From an uncultured Prevotella sp. (lineage in GTDB: Bacteria > Bacteroidota > Bacteroidia > Bacteroidales > Bacteroidaceae): a stretch of DNA of 31,882 nt. The notes beneath the pieces were generated by a model. That model searched no databases and was not told the DNA's origin. It saw only the letters and a list, made by a program, of their open reading frames with translations. Positions 1-7,129 of the stretch are shown piece after piece (positions within the stretch are counted from its first letter, which is position 1; each line of letters begins with the position of its first letter). Both the position numbers and the translations under genes were made by a program. The stretch spans positions 1 to 31,882 of the forward strand of contig CALCVP010000046.1 of NCBI GenBank assembly GCA_937907705.1, read 5' to 3'.

Positions 1-38
1 CTCAGAATATAAGCATCATCCTGCTATTTTTTGCTTTT

Positions 39-140
39 TTAGGCGTTATTTTCCTTTAAAAAGCAGATTATAAGGCCCACAAATATCAAGAAACACATAT
101 ATAAAAAGGTATAGCCTCCCACCAATACCCATCCTGCCAT
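39..140 (-). CDS. Possible small single-pass membrane protein (33 aa)
   Basis: An ATG-started 33-residue frame begins 31 nt after the stop of the AI-2E-type transporter gene on the same strand. The product is almost wholly hydrophobic (MAGWVLVGGYTFLYMCFL, then FVGLIICF) and ends in a short charged tail KENNA, the shape of a small inner-membrane protein. No family is recognised and no Shine-Dalgarno sequence is seen, which is normal in this phylum. It may be co-transcribed with the transporter. A chance hydrophobic frame is the main alternative. Confidence 0.35.
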   Translation of the reverse strand: MAGWVLVGGYTFLYMCFLIFVGLIICFLKENNA

Positions 141-171
141 TTTAGGACCACAAAACCGTTGTTCCACGACA

Positions 172-1311
172 CTACTTCTTTTTATCGGCAGTAGGCGGCA
201 TTGTCTGTTCCGACTGCTCTTCATATTTTTCCAGATTATCCGGTACCTTGTCTTTGGTTACATAGCGCTGATAGTAGGCTATGAGCAGCGTGGTCAGCGG
301 CAAAGCTATAATCAAGCCGATAAATCCAAGCAGTGTGCCCCACACCGAGAGCGAGAGCAGCAGTATGGCAGGATTGAGTCCCATGGCTTTCCCCATGATT
401 TTAGGAGTAACCACCATGTCTATAATCACCTGCACCACACAGAACACGGCCACTGCACTGGCCAATATCACCCAAAAGTTCTGCCCTGTGTCTGCCGCCT
501 TCAGCAGTGCCAGAAAAGCGGTAGGTATAAGCGCAAAGGTGTGCAAGTAAGGCACCAAATCAAGTATGCCTATCAATAGGCCAAGACCTATGGCCATAGG
601 AAAATCTATAATGGTAAAACCTATACAGAACAAGATGCCCATGCAGAGGGCTACCAACGACTGGCCACGGATATAATTGTTGAGTTCGCGCTCTACATCG
701 CTCATCAGCGACTTCCAAAACGGGCGCACTTTATGAGGAAATATCTTTATCCAGCGAGTGGAGAGATACTCGTAATCCATCAAGATAAAGAACATATACA
801 TCAGGGTAATGAGTGAAGCTACTATACTGATGATAATGTTGGCAGTCTGTCCCAACACGCTGAAGAGCTTGGGCATGGCGTTGCGTATGGCTTCGGTTAC
901 ATCCCTACGCTTGAAAAAGTTTTCCACCTCATGCTTGTTTTGGTTTACCCAGTGCAGTATAGACTGTGGAAAGCTGTCTACATCGGCACTCTGCTTCAGA
1001 TAGCGAGAGAGCACATCGCCCAACTTCTCAAACTGCTCTATCATAGGCGGTACTATAAGATAGAAAATGCCTGTGAGTACTGCCACCACAAAGATTAAGG
1101 CTACAATGATAGAGAGTGCACGGGTAGGCACATGCAGCTTATACTGCACAAACTTTACAAGCGGATAAAGCAGATATGCCAATAGCCATGCCACAAAGAA
1201 CGGCAGCAGCACATTGCTCAGATAATTGGTCATAAACAGTATAGCCGCAATAAGAAGTGCGGTAAACGACCAACGTATAAATTTGTCGAAAGTAATTTTC
1301 TCTTCCAGCAT
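172..1311 (-). CDS. AI-2E family transporter (PerM-like membrane protein)
   Basis: The 379-residue polytopic membrane protein matches the AI-2E/PerM transporter family in length and pattern. A pair of N-terminal membrane helices (about residues 15-50) is followed by a third near 60-85, a soluble amphipathic stretch (about 90-150), and then several closely packed helices to about residue 350, including the glycine-rich LGLLIGILDLVPYLHT segment typical of the family. The tail is charged and ends in DKKK. Members export autoinducer-2 or act in ion/solute efflux; the substrate here cannot be told from sequence. Start MLEEKIT is the first ATG of the frame. It lies downstream of tdk but is separated from it by a strong terminator, so it probably has its own promoter. 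Confidence 0.85.
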   Translation of the reverse strand: MLEEKITFDKFIRWSFTALLIAAILFMTNYLSNVLLPFFVAWLLAYLLYPLVKFVQYKLHVPTRALSIIVALIFVVAVLTGIFYLIVPPMIEQFEKLGDVLSRYLKQSADVDSFPQSILHWVNQNKHEVENFFKRRDVTEAIRNAMPKLFSVLGQTANIIISIVASLITLMYMFFILMDYEYLSTRWIKIFPHKVRPFWKSLMSDVERELNNYIRGQSLVALCMGILFCIGFTIIDFPMAIGLGLLIGILDLVPYLHTFALIPTAFLALLKAADTGQNFWVILASAVAVFCVVQVIIDMVVTPKIMGKAMGLNPAILLLSLSVWGTLLGFIGLIIALPLTTLLIAYYQRYVTKDKVPDNLEKYEEQSEQTMPPTADKKK

Positions 1312-1385
1312 AATATATAAGGTTTATAAGGTTTTGCAATACAGCCATCTTTCATACCAAAGGCTAACCGCTGCTGCGAGAGCGC

Positions 1386-1481
1386 TGTTATTGCCATGCG
1401 ATTGCACTGCAACGAGAGAACGACAGCACTGCAATCAGCATGCAAAAGCACCGCAATGAGCCATGCCATTGCGGTGCTTTT
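1386..1481. repeat. 11/22-bp periodic TGC array 1 (tdk 3' side)
   Basis: Between tdk and the transporter gene, TGC-type anchors recur on a 22-bp grid: TGTTATT at 1386, TGCAACG at 1408, TGCAATC at 1430 and CGCAATG at 1452, with half-step copies at 1397 (TGCGATT) and 1441 (TGCAAAA). The units are degenerate but keep the phase. The last units form the arms of the tdk terminator. It belongs to the same family as the arrays near 5493, 14763 and 27637. Confidence 0.7.
1444..1481 (-). terminator. Terminator after tdk
   Basis: A perfect 15-bp stem (AAAAGCACCGCAATG, 1444-1458, pairing with 1467-1481) encloses an 8-nt loop. Because the arms begin and end in A4/T4 runs, the hairpin gives a U-tract in both directions. 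It sits 58 nt past the tdk stop and insulates tdk from the transporter gene. The stem sequence is a variant of the repeat unit AGCACTGCAATC. Confidence 0.85.
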
Positions 1482-1538
1482 ACCACCCTTGTCATGCCAC
1501 AATGGCTGTTGAAGTTATGCTTTGTAATGTTGACAAGC

Positions 1539-2126
1539 TTATTCCATGGATTCCTGGTCCATCACTTTCCGGTAGCATTCACGGCACAGCGGCTCGTATT
1601 CAGCCTGCTCGCCCAGCATCACGCGGTTGCGGTTGGCCACCAACCTGTGGCTGACGTATGCCAGAGAGCCGCACTTTACGCAGATGGCATGCACCTTGCT
1701 CACCTCGTCTGCCACAGCACACAAGGCAGGGATAGGTCCAAAGGGCGCCCCTTTAAAGTCCATGTCAAGACCTGCCACAATTACCCTTACGCCACGATTG
1801 GCCAAGGTGTTGCATACCGTTACCAGGTTTTCATCAAAGAACTGTGCCTCGTCTATGCCCACCACCTCAATGCCATCAGACAAGTTGAGAATAGCCGCAG
1901 AAGTATTGACAGGCTTGCTGGGTATTTGGTTGCGGTCATGGCTCACCACAGCATCATCTGAATAGCGGGTGTCTATGGCGGGCTTGAATATCTGAACCCT
2001 TTGTTTGGCAAACTTGGCGCGCTTCAAGCGCCGTATCAATTCCTCTGTTTTGCCAGAAAACATGGAACCGCACACTACTTCTATTCTTCCCGGACGGTGT
2101 GCCTCGCCTGCTAAATTGTTAGTCAT
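1539..2126 (-). CDS. tdk: Thymidine kinase (type II)
   Basis: ATP-dependent phosphorylation of thymidine to dTMP, the salvage route for dTTP, in the cytoplasm. The 195-residue product has the P-loop GSMFSGKT (20-27), the Walker B-like DEAQFF (92-97), the nucleoside-site region around AGLDMDFKG, and the structural zinc cysteines C149, C152, C181 and C184 (CVKC and CREC). Length fits bacterial TK1-type enzymes. The start at 2126 (MTNNLAGEAH) is chosen over an upstream in-frame codon at 2177 because the predicted promoter lies at 2135-2166, just upstream of 2126. The gene is divergent from rsmI. Confidence 0.95.
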   Translation of the reverse strand: MTNNLAGEAHRPGRIEVVCGSMFSGKTEELIRRLKRAKFAKQRVQIFKPAIDTRYSDDAVVSHDRNQIPSKPVNTSAAILNLSDGIEVVGIDEAQFFDENLVTVCNTLANRGVRVIVAGLDMDFKGAPFGPIPALCAVADEVSKVHAICVKCGSLAYVSHRLVANRNRVMLGEQAEYEPLCRECYRKVMDQESME

Positions 2127-2134
2127 GATGGCCA

Positions 2135-2166
2135 CAAAATTACAAATACGTTTTAAAAATTGCAAA
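2135..2166 (-). promoter_or_regulatory. Predicted tdk promoter
   Basis: On the minus strand there is a -33 element TTTG (2166-2163), a 20-bp spacer and a -7 element TAATTTTG (2142-2135), matching the Bacteroidetes primary-sigma consensus. The -7 box ends only 8 nt before the ATG, so the mRNA leader must be almost absent. Confidence 0.65.
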
Positions 2167-2181
2167 GAAACACACACTTTT

Positions 2182-2212
2182 TTTGTTATAAATAATTATA
2201 TGTTTATATTTG
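2182..2212 (+). promoter_or_regulatory. Predicted rsmI promoter
   Basis: TTTG (2182-2185), a 19-bp spacer and TATATTTG (2205-2212) match the Bacteroidetes consensus. The ATG of rsmI follows the -7 box by 8 nt, again leaving a near-leaderless message. The -33 elements of this promoter and the tdk promoter are only 15 bp apart, so two polymerases could hardly bind together. Confidence 0.65.
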
Positions 2213-2220
2213 TAGCTGTT

Positions 2221-2913
2221 ATGGGTTTATTATATGTTGTGCCTACCCCAGTAGGCAATATGGAAGATATGACGCTGAGAGCCATACGGGTGCTGAAAGA
2301 AGCCGATTTGGTCTTGGCAGAGGACACCCGCACTTCGGGCATCCTGCTAAAGCATTTTGACATCAAGAACCAGCTGATGTCTCACCATAAGTTCAATGAG
2401 CACGGCACATCGGCAGGCATCGTAGAGCGGCTTAAAGCAGGCGCCACCATAGCACTCATCAGCGATGCGGGCACACCAGGCATCAGCGACCCAGGTTTCT
2501 TCTTGGTGCGCGAGGCTGTCAATGCCGGCATTACAGTACAGTGCTTGCCGGGAGCCACAGCCTTTGTACCGGCCTTGGTGTCGTCGGGCTTGCCTTGCGA
2601 CAGATTCTGCTTTGAGGGCTTTCTGCCACAAAAGAAAGGCAGACAGACACGCTTGGAAAGCCTGAAAGAAGAAACACGCACCATGATTTTCTATGAATCT
2701 CCATACCGTGTAGTGAAGACATTGCAGCAGTTGGCAGAGCATTTCGGCACAGAACGCCGCTGCAGCGCATGCCGAGAGATATCCAAGGTGCATGAAGAAA
2801 GCGTCAGAGGCACCCTTGCCGAAGTAATAGCCCACTTCAAGGAAACCGACCCTCGGGGCGAATTTGTCATCATAGTGGCAGGAAAAGATAACAAAGAACA
2901 TAAAACCACCTAA
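2221..2913 (+). CDS. rsmI: 16S rRNA (cytidine1402-2'-O)-methyltransferase
   Basis: RsmI uses SAM to 2'-O-methylate C1402 of 16S rRNA in the decoding centre. The 230-residue protein has the tetrapyrrole-methylase fold motifs VPTPVGNMEDMTLRA at the N terminus, AEDTR, SHHKFNEH, the SAM loop LISDAGTPGISDPG and PGATAFVPALVSSGLP. It is shorter than the E. coli enzyme because it ends without the C-terminal extension. The start at 2221 is the codon just before LLYVVPTPVG; the frame stays open upstream, but those codons precede the promoter. Eleven nucleotides separate it from the following lipoprotein gene, so the two are probably one transcript. Confidence 0.95.
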   Translation: MGLLYVVPTPVGNMEDMTLRAIRVLKEADLVLAEDTRTSGILLKHFDIKNQLMSHHKFNEHGTSAGIVERLKAGATIALISDAGTPGISDPGFFLVREAVNAGITVQCLPGATAFVPALVSSGLPCDRFCFEGFLPQKKGRQTRLESLKEETRTMIFYESPYRVVKTLQQLAEHFGTERRCSACREISKVHEESVRGTLAEVIAHFKETDPRGEFVIIVAGKDNKEHKTT

Positions 2914-2924
2914 AATTCAAGCTT

Positions 2925-3773
2925 ATGAAGAAGGTATTGATTATTGCTGTTTGCCTCATGGCTTTTGTGGCTTGCAAGAATGAAAAGACAAGTCCCAACC
3001 TCGTGCAAGTGGCACAAAGCGACTCTCTCAAGAAGATTATTGAGCAAAAAGACAATGAGATAGACGACATGATGGGCATCTTCAATGATATAGAAGAGGG
3101 ATTCCGCCAAATCAATGAGGCCGAAAATCGTGTCAACTTGGCACAAGCGGGCGAAGGGGCCAACCGTGCACAGCGCATCAGAGAGAACATACAGTTTATA
3201 CAACAGCGCCTGGCAGAGAACAAAGAGCTTATCAACAAGCTGCGCCAACAGGTGCGCGAAGGCTCGCTAAAGAGCGAACAGATGAAGCGGACCATAGACA
3301 ATATGGTAAAGATGCTGGAGGACAAAGACAACGAGCTCAAAGACCTCAGAGCGCAACTGGAAGCCAAAGACATTCATATAGCTGAGCTGGACCAGACCAT
3401 ATCGTCGCTCAACACTGACGTGTCGTCGCTAAAGAGCGAGAGCCAGCAGAAGAGCAGCACCATCAGCACACAAGACAAGCAGCTCAACACGGCATGGTTT
3501 GTGTTCGGTACCAAGAAAGAACTGAAGGAACAGAACATCCTTGTAAAGGGTAAAGTGTTGCAGTCCAACTTCAACAAGAACTACTTTACCAAGATAGACA
3601 TACGTGTAGACAAGGAAATAAAGCTCTACTCCAAGTCGGCAAAACTGCTGACCATGCACCCGTCAAGCAGCTATACGCTTACCACCGACTCTAAAGACCA
3701 ATACGTATTGCGCATTACCAACCCACAGATATTCTGGAGTACCAGCAAGTATCTGGTCATTCAGGTTAAATAG
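2925..3773 (+). CDS. Coiled-coil lipoprotein, possibly Cbp1-type
   Basis: The 282-residue product has a lipoprotein signal (MKKVLIIAVCLMAFVAC, lipobox ending at C17). A long heptad-rich region follows (about 30-185), including DDMMGIFNDIEEGFRQINEAE and several DKDNELKDL-like stretches, then a globular, beta-rich C-terminal domain of about 95 residues. This layout recalls a Bacteroidales family named after the Cbp1 collagen-binding adhesin of Bacteroides fragilis; that link is from memory and a specific function is not assigned. It is probably envelope-anchored with an extended stalk. Co-transcription with rsmI is likely and a clear terminator follows. Confidence 0.75.
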   Translation: MKKVLIIAVCLMAFVACKNEKTSPNLVQVAQSDSLKKIIEQKDNEIDDMMGIFNDIEEGFRQINEAENRVNLAQAGEGANRAQRIRENIQFIQQRLAENKELINKLRQQVREGSLKSEQMKRTIDNMVKMLEDKDNELKDLRAQLEAKDIHIAELDQTISSLNTDVSSLKSESQQKSSTISTQDKQLNTAWFVFGTKKELKEQNILVKGKVLQSNFNKNYFTKIDIRVDKEIKLYSKSAKLLTMHPSSSYTLTTDSKDQYVLRITNPQIFWSTSKYLVIQVK

Positions 3774-3836
3774 ACTATTAGTTTAGCATAGATATCGCTA
3801 CCGTTTAAAGGTAGCCAGCCATTCATACAACAAAAG

Positions 3837-3887
3837 CAGAAGGCTCAAATCATCTCAGCTCTGAGACCATTTGAGCCTTCTGTTTTT
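3837..3887 (+). terminator. Terminator after the coiled-coil lipoprotein gene
   Basis: CAGAAGGCTCAAAT (3837-3850) pairs perfectly with 3869-3882, with a smaller CTCAG/CTGAG stem inside, and is followed by TTTTT (3883-3887). It lies 64 nt past the stop codon. Confidence 0.85.
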
Positions 3888-3957
3888 CATTGTGTCTTTT
3901 CGTATAAAGAATGTTGTTGCAACACATTATAGCCAAACATTGTGCAACACCTTAATG

Positions 3958-5046
3958 TCAAGCATTGCGCAATACCATAGGATTCAATCCGCTTGCCACC
4001 ATACTTTTAAACAAATCGAACATGGTATTTTGCCGTTCATTGCCCAAATTTGAAGGTATAGGGGCTAACAACCTCTGACTCATAGGCCTTTGGAATGACA
4101 GGAATACAGAACCATCGTAACCGGAAGACAGCTTGAACTGCAACCAATCTGCATCCTTAAAATGTTCATAGTCATAAGGCACATTGTTTTCAAAAGCATA
4201 TCTGTCACCGTACACATATTCGCTAAAAGTCCGCTTATCCTCTTTGCTTCTAAACACCAAATCAAACGTATTCTCATCTGTTATCCAATAGTCAAGATAT
4301 AAATTCACATCACCAGACTCTTGTTTTGGAGTTTGCAAGATTATCTGAGCACTCCCGTCAACAAAAAAATGCATGTACATGGTTATCAATTCCATCTTGC
4401 GAAAGTGTGTTTCAAGCATCGTTACCGCATTGTCCAACACTTCCTGTTTTGTGTATTCATTTCCTTTTTCATCTTTTATCGTGCCAGACATTGTCCCCAC
4501 TGCAAAGGCTGAGTTTAGTGGTTCGTCATAATGCGCCATGCTAAACGTGCACCGATAATTGCTCATCACCTGACTCATGCCTACCACATTGTATTTACAG
4601 TCAATAATCAACGTATCCTTTTCTTGATAATGCTGATCCAAATATTTATAATATTTTCCCTCCACAGCTACATGTGCACGATGATCTTCCACTGTGGCAT
4701 CTGCATTAAAGAACAGCGTGTCCTGCTCCTGCCGCGTTATGATGGGTACCTCCAAACTGCCTAACCGAACCCAAACATTACTTCTGTCGTAAGTGTTTGA
4801 ATAGCGCATAACCAATATTGTCTGCGTAGTATCTTGCTCGTTCTTCTTGAAATACACAGACATGTTGTTTTTCCGTCCATTAAACTTCAGATTCAACTTG
4901 GATGTATTGGTGAAATAATCGTCATACGGAAGTTTGACTTTTGCCACTGGTTGTGGTGGATCATCATCGTCGGAACAAGAACTGAAGCCCAAAACTCCTG
5001 ACAACAAGAAAATTAAAACATAAAGAAATTTACTTTTCATAAGCAT
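3958..5046 (-). CDS. Lipoprotein of unknown function
   Basis: The product is 362 residues from the first ATG, or 360 from the second at 5040 (MKSKFLYVLIFLLSG), which gives the better signal. The lipobox GFSSC is followed by an acidic SDDDD stretch, common in Bacteroidetes lipoproteins destined for the outer membrane or cell surface. The rest looks beta-rich, with many Asp/Asn and aromatic residues and no catalytic motif recognised. It may resemble the uncharacterised DUF4925-type lipoproteins, but this is a weak guess. The gene stands alone on its strand apart from a possible tiny lipoprotein gene upstream. Confidence 0.75.
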   Translation of the reverse strand: MLMKSKFLYVLIFLLSGVLGFSSCSDDDDPPQPVAKVKLPYDDYFTNTSKLNLKFNGRKNNMSVYFKKNEQDTTQTILVMRYSNTYDRSNVWVRLGSLEVPIITRQEQDTLFFNADATVEDHRAHVAVEGKYYKYLDQHYQEKDTLIIDCKYNVVGMSQVMSNYRCTFSMAHYDEPLNSAFAVGTMSGTIKDEKGNEYTKQEVLDNAVTMLETHFRKMELITMYMHFFVDGSAQIILQTPKQESGDVNLYLDYWITDENTFDLVFRSKEDKRTFSEYVYGDRYAFENNVPYDYEHFKDADWLQFKLSSGYDGSVFLSFQRPMSQRLLAPIPSNLGNERQNTMFDLFKSMVASGLNPMVLRNA

Positions 5047-5113
5047 TTATTTTTAACGGTTGATATTGATTTTTAAGATAAACGCAATCAGCGTATTGTT
5101 GTCATGCTTCCAT

Positions 5114-5135
5114 ATCTGTTGCTTACTCAACAGAT
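5114..5135 (-). other. Leader stem-loop upstream of the lipoprotein gene
   Basis: ATCTGTTG (5114-5121) pairs perfectly with CAACAGAT (5128-5135) around a 6-nt loop, between the possible 31-aa frame and the lipoprotein start. There is no U-run on the leftward strand, so a leader structure is likelier than a terminator. Confidence 0.35.
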
Positions 5136-5163
5136 TGAAGCAAACAAATCTACTTTATAAAAT

Positions 5164-5259
5164 TCATTTTTGACATGAGTCAAACTTCATTTCCACGATT
5201 TCATCACCTTGTTGTTGACAAGAGTAGAATGCCAAAATGGCTAACAAAATAAATAACAT
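5164..5259 (-). CDS. Possible 31-aa lipoprotein
   Basis: An ATG frame of 31 codons encodes MLFILLAILAFYSC followed by QQQGDEIVEMKFDSCQK: a complete, if minimal, lipoprotein signal with lipobox AFYSC and a 17-residue mature part holding a second Cys. Just upstream, an out-of-frame ATG is followed by eight A residues; loss of one A would extend the frame to an N terminus of MKK type, the usual form. A matching promoter lies at 5354-5384. It could be a real small lipoprotein, a slippage-controlled gene or a remnant. Confidence 0.4.
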   Translation of the reverse strand: MLFILLAILAFYSCQQQGDEIVEMKFDSCQK

Positions 5260-5353
5260 TTTTTTTCATAGTAGTAATTTTTTAAAAGGTAATATATCTA
5301 ATAATAACATCAACTATGCCGCATATATATATAATATCGACAATATCAATCTG

Positions 5354-5384
5354 CAAATCTATAAAACTTATCTATTTTAACAAT
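5354..5384 (-). promoter_or_regulatory. Predicted promoter for the 31-aa lipoprotein and the lipoprotein gene
   Basis: On the minus strand ATTG (5384-5381), a 19-bp spacer and TAGATTTG (5361-5354) fit the Bacteroidetes consensus with one -33 mismatch. It would give a leader of roughly 90 nt before the small frame. Confidence 0.45.
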
Positions 5385-5492
5385 GTAAACGTTTGCACGA
5401 ACAGTGATATATCATTCAACTATCATCTGCACACAGACAACAACTTAAACCAGCAGAAATGCCCTCAGCCATTGGCTACTTTCCAATAGCTA

Positions 5493-5590
5493 TGCAATCG
5501 GCTTGCGGTTGCATAGCTATCGGAAGCCGATAACGGTGCAACCGGAATGCGATTGCAGTGCAATCAGAAGCCGATTGCACTGCTATTGGA
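5493..5590. repeat. 11/22-bp periodic TGC array 2
   Basis: Anchors lie at 5493 (TGCAATC), 5537 (TGCAACC), 5559 (TGCAATC) and 5581 (TGCTATT), all on a 22-bp grid with one degenerate step at 5515; half-step copies occur at 5504 (TGCGGTT) and 5548 (TGCGATT). Two perfect inverted repeats are embedded: ATAGCTATGCAA (5486-5497 with 5509-5520) and GCAGTGCAATC (5555-5565 with 5573-5583). The gap 5260-5867 otherwise holds only AT-rich sequence and the promoters listed. Confidence 0.75.
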
Positions 5591-5737
5591 ACAAGGCACT
5601 TGTGCGCCTACAATACAGCTGCATACAGACGGGAGCTCTGGCATGATGCGCTAAAATGCCGACAATGAGGCAGATAGATACTGAAAGAGCCATAAAAAAC
5701 ATGATTCTTTGGTTAAATAATGTAAACTTCATGCAAC

Positions 5738-5772
5738 TTTGCCGTTTATATTGCGTCATATATATACTTTTG
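5738..5772 (+). promoter_or_regulatory. Predicted promoter of the OmpA-family gene
   Basis: TTTG (5738-5741) and TACTTTTG (5765-5772), with a rather long 23-bp spacer. The leader would be about 90-95 nt and contains a small hairpin, GGCAGTC pairing with GACTGCC. Confidence 0.5.
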
Positions 5773-5867
5773 CAACTATAATGTCTACATGGCATTATGG
5801 GGTAATGACAAGCAACGGGCAGTCTGCAATGACTGCCGACAACCATTGAAAACAATTAAAAAACAAC

Positions 5868-6728
5868 ATGATTATGAAGAAAAGTTTAGTAGCCGTTTCA
5901 CTTGCAGCCATCTGCATGATGGCCACAAGTTGTGTTACCAAGAAGGAGCTTGACAACTGCCAGTTGGAAAACAAGGAGTTGAGCAAGAACTATCAGAACA
6001 CCAAAGAGGAGTTAGCTGCCAGCAAGGCTCGCGTAACAAGTCTGGAAGAGCAGCTCAACCAAAGCAAGAAAGCATACGCTGCACTGCAAGGTTCACTCGA
6101 CAAGAGTCTCTCCAATGCCAGCCAAAACAATGTAAGCATTGACAAGTTGGTAGACCAGATCAATGAGTCAAACCAGTATATCCGCCACTTGGTAGAGGTA
6201 AAGAGCAAGAGCGACTCGCTCAACCTGATTCTTACCAACAACCTTACCCGCTCGCTGAGCAAGGAAGAACTCAAGGAGGTTGACGTACAGGTGCTGAAGG
6301 GTGTGGTATACATCTCACTGGCAGACAATATGCTCTACAAGAGCGGCAGCTATGAAATCAACGACCGTGCGGCTGAAACACTGAGCAAGATTGCCAAGAT
6401 TATCAAGGATTACAAAGACTATGACGTACTCATAGAGGGCAACACGGATAATGTGCCTGTCAACAGTCAGGCTGCTTCCATGAAGAATATCCGCAACAAC
6501 TGGGACCTCTCTTGTTTGCGTGCTTCAAGCGTGGTACAGGCTCTGCAAACGCAATATGGCGTAGACCCCAAGCGCCTTACAGCAGGTGGCCGCGGTGAGT
6601 ACAATCCTCTTAACGACAACAACTCTGACGTGGCCAAGCAGCGCAACCGCCGTACTCAGATTATCATTACTCCTAAGCTCGATCAGTTTATGGACTTGAT
6701 AGACAAGGCTCCCGAGGCTGACAAGTAA
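5868..6728 (+). CDS. OmpA-family peptidoglycan-binding lipoprotein
   Basis: The 286-residue product (284 from the second ATG at 5874, MKKSLVAVSLAA, which is preferred) has a lipobox MMATSC, an N-terminal coiled coil (about 30-110) and a C-terminal OmpA-like domain (about 145-275). The OmpA domain shows the typical VLIEGNTDNVPV segment, the NWDLSCLRASSVVQAL helix, RLTAGGRGEYNPL and the NRRTQIIITP end, which in this family bind diaminopimelate of peptidoglycan. It probably tethers the outer membrane to the cell wall. It is monocistronic, with its own promoter and a very strong terminator. Confidence 0.9.
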   Translation: MIMKKSLVAVSLAAICMMATSCVTKKELDNCQLENKELSKNYQNTKEELAASKARVTSLEEQLNQSKKAYAALQGSLDKSLSNASQNNVSIDKLVDQINESNQYIRHLVEVKSKSDSLNLILTNNLTRSLSKEELKEVDVQVLKGVVYISLADNMLYKSGSYEINDRAAETLSKIAKIIKDYKDYDVLIEGNTDNVPVNSQAASMKNIRNNWDLSCLRASSVVQALQTQYGVDPKRLTAGGRGEYNPLNDNNSDVAKQRNRRTQIIITPKLDQFMDLIDKAPEADK

Positions 6729-6786
6729 GCTGTCAATAGGTAAATTTAGATAAAGGGCTGCTTGCTGAAGCCATTGCAGGCAAACC

Positions 6787-6838
6787 GTTTCAACAAAAAA
6801 GGGAAATCACTTGTGTGATTTCCCTTTTTTGTTGAAAC
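6787..6838. terminator. Bidirectional terminator between the OmpA-family gene and the HTH gene
   Basis: Arms of 24 nt (6787-6810 and 6815-6838) pair perfectly around a TTGT loop. An A6 run in the left arm and a T6 run in the right arm supply a U-tract in either direction. It separates the rightward OmpA-family gene from the leftward caspase-locus operon. Confidence 0.9.
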
Positions 6839-6870
6839 CTTCTTCATGTTGTCAAGCCAATGCTTAATTG

Positions 6871-7080
6871 CTATTCCATGTGTAAGTCATCAGAAAGGTC
6901 TTTGAAGAAATCTCTCTTCAGCACCCTTGATATATCTGCCAAGAGGGCTGTGTCGATGCTATTGCGGGCCACATAGCGATAGACTGCAGAGCGGTTGCGC
7001 CCCAACTTCTTGGCAAGCCACCCTACAGTGCGGTCTTGCCGTTCGAGTTCTTCTTTGATAAGTTGTCCTATATTTACCAT
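6871..7080 (-). CDS. Small helix-turn-helix DNA-binding protein
   Basis: A 69-residue protein that is almost entirely an XRE/Cro-like helix-turn-helix: GQLIKEELERQDRTVGWLA then KKLGRNRSAVYRYVA (the recognition-helix region, about 26-40), followed by IDTALLADISRVLKRDFF. Stand-alone proteins of this kind are common in Bacteroidales; targets are unknown. It lies 49 nt after the TPR/barrel gene on the same strand with no terminator between, so it is likely the last gene of the CHASE2/caspase unit and the only cytoplasmic product in it. Confidence 0.75.
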   Translation of the reverse strand: MVNIGQLIKEELERQDRTVGWLAKKLGRNRSAVYRYVARNSIDTALLADISRVLKRDFFKDLSDDLHME

Positions 7081-7129
7081 TGTTCATTTCAGTTTTCATT
7101 ATCCTCAGCCCCATGGTGTGCCCAAAGGA

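Noticed and set aside
95..175. tRNA-like stretch on the minus strand (translated as SSVVEQRF, with TTGTGGT like a tRNA-His anticodon loop)
   Set aside because: No anticodon stem, acceptor stem or T arm can be paired around it, so it is a chance likeness or at most an unrecognisable relic.
1440..1961. Open frames on the plus strand opposite tdk
   Set aside because: They mirror the conserved tdk coding sequence and contain no family motif.
2005..2220. Upstream extension of RsmI
   Set aside because: The frame runs through the divergent tdk gene and both promoters; conserved RsmI sequence begins at 2221.
3935..3975. Imperfect direct repeat CATTGTGCAACACC / CATTGCGCAATACC
   Set aside because: Two copies 26 bp apart off the 22-bp grid, one of them within coding sequence; too little to call an element.
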